Origin: Propionispira raffinosivorans DSM 20765
Lineage (GTDB): Bacteria; Bacillota; Negativicutes; Selenomonadales; Selenomonadaceae
Direction: 5' to 3'
Length of the DNA: 64,000 bases
Assembly (NCBI RefSeq): GCF_000381065.1
Contig: NZ_KB905844.1
Location: 4,262-68,261 of the forward strand
Part shown: positions 61,681-64,000 of the stretch, one piece after another
How positions within the stretch are numbered: the first letter of the stretch is position 1
Layout: the number at the start of each line of letters is the position of its first letter
Program-made: the position numbers and the translations under genes
The notes under the pieces: model-generated
Databases searched by the model: none
Told to the model about the DNA's origin: nothing
The model's input: the letters and a program-made list of their open reading frames with translations, nothing else

Positions 61681-62202
61681 GTGTTTTATGCAAATCTTAA
61701 GGGTCATGTTGAGGCACTGTTGTTTATCAATGGTGATCCTGTTCCAGCGGGGCAGCTTGCTGAAATTTTGAATGTTGATAAAGTCAATATAGAAGAAATC
61801 GTCACACAGTTAAAAGAAGACATGGATACATCGGAGCGTGGCCTGACCATCATTAAAGTTGCTGGCGGCTATCAGCTTTGTACAAAGCCAGAATTAGCAG
61901 CGATCGTGGAAAAAATGGCACAGGTATTGGATAATAAATTATCTGTTCCGGCTATGGAAACGCTCTCTATTATTGCATTTAAGCAGCCGATTACCAAACA
62001 GGAAATCGAAAACATTCGTGGTGTACGAGTAGATCGAGTTTTGATGAAACTAATAGATCGTTTGCTGGTCAAAGAATTAGGTCGAAAAAAAGTAATTGGA
62101 CGACCAATTTTGTATGGAACGACAGAAGAATTCTTAAAATGTTTTGGTTTGGACAATATTGAAGATTTGCCATTACTGCCAGATGCAGTATATACGGAAT
62201 GA
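61681..62202 (+). CDS. scpB: Segregation and condensation protein B
   Basis: A 173-aa winged-helix partner of ScpA. VEALLFINGDPVPAGQLAEIL, GGYQLCTKPE, ETLSIIAFKQPITKQEIENIRGVRVD and GRPILYGTTEEFLKCFGL are all family marks. GTG start at 61681. Confidence 0.95.
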   Translation: MFYANLKGHVEALLFINGDPVPAGQLAEILNVDKVNIEEIVTQLKEDMDTSERGLTIIKVAGGYQLCTKPELAAIVEKMAQVLDNKLSVPAMETLSIIAFKQPITKQEIENIRGVRVDRVLMKLIDRLLVKELGRKKVIGRPILYGTTEEFLKCFGLDNIEDLPLLPDAVYTE

Positions 62203-62210
62203 ATAAAAGT

Positions 62211-62252
62211 AAGGACTGTCTTGCAATCTACGAGGATAGTCCTTGTTTTTTA
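62211..62252 (+). terminator. Intrinsic terminator after scpB
   Basis: AAGGACTGTC pairs with GATAGTCCTT (one G-U) around a 14-nt loop, then GTTTTTTA. Confidence 0.8.
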
Positions 62253-62289
62253 CTTATTTGGCAGAATAGCTGTTTTTTTGTAAAAATAC

Positions 62290-62319
62290 TTGACGGTGCT
62301 TAGTGGTCTTATATATAAT
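62290..62319 (+). promoter_or_regulatory. Promoter of dacF
   Basis: TTGACG (62290-62295) and TATAAT (62314-62319) with an 18-bp spacer. It rules out translation starts before about 62330. Confidence 0.75.
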
Positions 62320-62352
62320 ATTTACGGTGTGTTTAATGAAAGGGTGGAAAGG

Positions 62353-63501
62353 TTGAAAAAAGTTTTTTCTATTATTTTAGTGCTGAATATGATGTTGCTT
62401 AATTTTAACTTTAGTGTTGCATCGGCACAAGAGCTATCGAATCTGACGGCAAAGTCAGCCATCGTTATTGAAGCAGCTACCGGCAAGGTTTTGTATGAAA
62501 AAGATGCAAATTCAAAACGATATCCTGCTAGTACAACAAAGATGATGACGCTAATTGTGGCACTTGAATATGGCAAGCTGGAAGATACTGTAACAGTAAG
62601 TAAAAATGCAGTAGAGACAGAGGGGTCCTCGCTGGGCCTTGACGAAGGTGAAAAAATCAAGTTGTCCGATTTATTATATGGTATGATGCTCGTATCAGGA
62701 AATGATGCTACGGTGGCGGTGGCAGAACATATTGCTGGTTCTGTTGATAAATTTGCTCAACTTATGACAAAAAAGGCTATTGAAATCGGAGCACAAAATA
62801 CTTCCTTTGTGAATTCAAGTGGACTGCCTGATCCAAATCATTATACAACGGCATCTGATTTGGCCAAGATTGCTGCTTATGGGTATAAAAACCCTATGTT
62901 TGCCAAGATTGTTAATACGAAAGAAAAGCTGATTCCATGGGGATCTAGAGCTTATATGCGAGATTTGAACAATGAAAACAGGATGCTGTCTTTATATGAT
63001 GGCGGCAATGGTGTTAAAACAGGATATACGGATCTTGCCGGGCGGTGCTTGGTATCCGCGGCCAAACGTGATGGGGTTCAATTGATTGCAGTAGTTCTTG
63101 ACAGTGAATATATGTGGAATGATTCTATTGCCTTGTTAGATTATGGCTTTAGGAATATTCAACCAATGAATTTATTTAAGAAAAAAGATATTGTGAAGAC
63201 GGTTCATGTCATATCGGGGAAAAAAGATGCGATTCAGTTGATAGCGGATGGTGATGTTGATATTCCGGTTGTCGAAGGTGATCAGGATAAATTTCAAACA
63301 CTGATTGATGTTCCTGAACGCATTTATGCACCCGTTAGCAAAGGAGATTCTGTTGGTAAGGTGAAAATCATGTATGATGGTAAAGAGGTTGCTTCGGTAA
63401 ATCTGATCGCTAAGGAATCGGTAGATAAACGTTCTTTTTTTTCAACGGTATATCAGACGATTTCTTTGGCCGTGTCCTATATCAAAAATACATTGGTTTA
63501 A
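62353..63501 (+). CDS. dacF: D-alanyl-D-alanine carboxypeptidase (DacF/PBP5-like)
   Basis: A 382-aa penicillin-binding protein that trims the terminal D-Ala of peptidoglycan stem peptides. The Sec signal peptide ends near SVASA (about residue 24). The active-site Ser60 and Lys63 lie in PASTTK, the SxN motif is S115-G-N117 in LVSGNDA, and the KTG triad begins at Lys222 in GVKTGYT. The C-terminal domain (about 265-382) follows, ending in an amphipathic or hydrophobic stretch. A TTG at 62353, after AAAGGGTGG, gives this signal peptide; the frame back to 62290 would start inside the promoter. Confidence 0.92.
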   Translation: MKKVFSIILVLNMMLLNFNFSVASAQELSNLTAKSAIVIEAATGKVLYEKDANSKRYPASTTKMMTLIVALEYGKLEDTVTVSKNAVETEGSSLGLDEGEKIKLSDLLYGMMLVSGNDATVAVAEHIAGSVDKFAQLMTKKAIEIGAQNTSFVNSSGLPDPNHYTTASDLAKIAAYGYKNPMFAKIVNTKEKLIPWGSRAYMRDLNNENRMLSLYDGGNGVKTGYTDLAGRCLVSAAKRDGVQLIAVVLDSEYMWNDSIALLDYGFRNIQPMNLFKKKDIVKTVHVISGKKDAIQLIADGDVDIPVVEGDQDKFQTLIDVPERIYAPVSKGDSVGKVKIMYDGKEVASVNLIAKESVDKRSFFSTVYQTISLAVSYIKNTLV

Positions 63502-63512
63502 TATAATACAGT

Positions 63513-63541
63513 AAAAGAACAGTGTAAACTGTTCTTTTTTT
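63513..63541 (+). terminator. Intrinsic terminator after dacF
   Basis: AAAAGAACAGT pairs with ACTGTTCTTTT, loop GTAA, then TTTTT. Confidence 0.88.
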
Positions 63542-63637
63542 GTATAAAAAGAAAATTTAACAGCGATATCTGTTATAATAAAAGCAGTATGATTTTATGA
63601 AAGCATCGGTAGTTGCGTAAAAAAAGGAGAATGTTGT

Positions 63638-64000
63638 TTGGAACGTTTACAAAAAGTTATGAGTCAGGCTGGAGTTTCATCCCGCCGGGCAGCAGAAAAA
63701 ATTATTCTAGAAGGCCGCGTCAGTGTCAATGGACGAGTGGTAAAAGAACTTGGTAGCAAAATTGATCCGGAAAAAGACGAACTTTTGGTTGATGGAAAAG
63801 TTATTAAGACAATGACGGATCATGTTTATTTTATTTTAAATAAACCCAAAGGGGTTATTTCGACAGCGAAGGATGAACGTGGCAGAAAAACAGTCCTTGA
63901 TCTTTTAGCAAAGGTTCCGGAACGTATTTATCCTGTCGGCAGGCTTGATAACAATACAGAAGGCCTTTTGCTTTTGACCAATGATGGTGAATTAATGAAT
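63638..64000 (+). CDS. rluB: Pseudouridine synthase RluB/RsuA family (5' part only)
   Basis: The first 121 codons of a gene running off the window. An S4 domain (residues 1-60: [19 protein letters not shown]) is followed by the RsuA/RluB catalytic domain start [19 protein letters not shown] and the active-site segment [20 protein letters not shown] (catalytic Asp). It would make pseudouridine in rRNA. The TTG start at 63638 follows AAAAAGGAGA. The scpA-scpB-dacF-rluB order is common in Firmicutes. Confidence 0.92.
   Translation, partial: MERLQKVMSQAGVSSRRAAEKIILEGRVSVNGRVVKELGSKIDPEKDELLVDGKVIKTMTDHVYFILNKPKGVISTAKDERGRKTVLDLLAKVPERIYPVGRLDNNTEGLLLLTNDGELMN

Overview
The window is an AT-rich, low-GC Firmicutes chromosome segment. 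Gene content and order (iscR-iscS-iscU-mnmA-alaS-ireB-ruvX; mltG-trmR-U32 protease-acyP-aroQ-pepQ-efp; asp23-amaP-nusB-xseAB-ispA-dxs-tlyA-nadK-mnmM-argR-recN; trpS-scpAB-dacF-rluB), frequent TTG/GTG starts and strong GGAGG ribosome binding sites suggest a Clostridia/Negativicutes-type organism. Negativicutes is my preferred guess, but this is inference; no 16S gene is present. The two chemoreceptors imply motility. No rRNA, tRNA, CRISPR array, insertion sequence or phage gene was recognised.

Layout. 1-1855: chemoreceptor. 2212-13874: accessory carbohydrate island with two consecutive PTS loci, each led by its own PRD-type regulator. The first has a fructose-family EIIA, an EIIBC and a class II ketose-bisphosphate aldolase. 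The second has EIIA (frame broken at a T9 run), galactitol-type EIIB and EIIC, a pentulose-phosphate epimerase, a GatD-like dehydrogenase and a 3-hexulose-6-phosphate synthase-like enzyme. 14107-19811: small accessory genes: flavin proteins, a MarR regulator with twin palindromic operators flanking it, a DapL-like aminotransferase, phenolic acid decarboxylase, two secreted low-complexity proteins with a shared leader, and a GGDEF protein. 19907-23832: thiamine salvage pair (minus strand), UPF0173 hydrolase, DODA-type dioxygenase, HAD phosphatase. 24021-27149: miaA-hfq and dut-rarA. 27174-32136: an AraC regulator divergent from a YicI-type alpha-xylosidase and a GPH sugar symporter.

32353-64000 is mostly housekeeping: Fe-S assembly and tRNA thiolation; alanyl-tRNA synthetase; the ireB-ruvX-DUF1292 group; a second chemoreceptor; a cell-wall and tRNA-modification run; aroQ-pepQ-efp; the Asp23 membrane module; DNA repair and isoprenoid genes; NUDIX; site-2 protease; trpS; condensin ScpAB; DacF; and the 5' part of an RluB-type pseudouridine synthase cut by the window end.

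The most interesting stretch is the second PTS locus (9173-13874). Its enzyme set suggests a sugar-alcohol route converging on pentulose phosphates, possibly through a 3-hexulose-phosphate. Its EIIA is interrupted by one extra T in a homopolymer. Other points of note are a 52-nt perfect palindrome between the two PTS loci, the paired MarR operators, a phenolic acid decarboxylase that looks almost identical to the Bacillus enzyme, and a secreted 13-residue-repeat protein.
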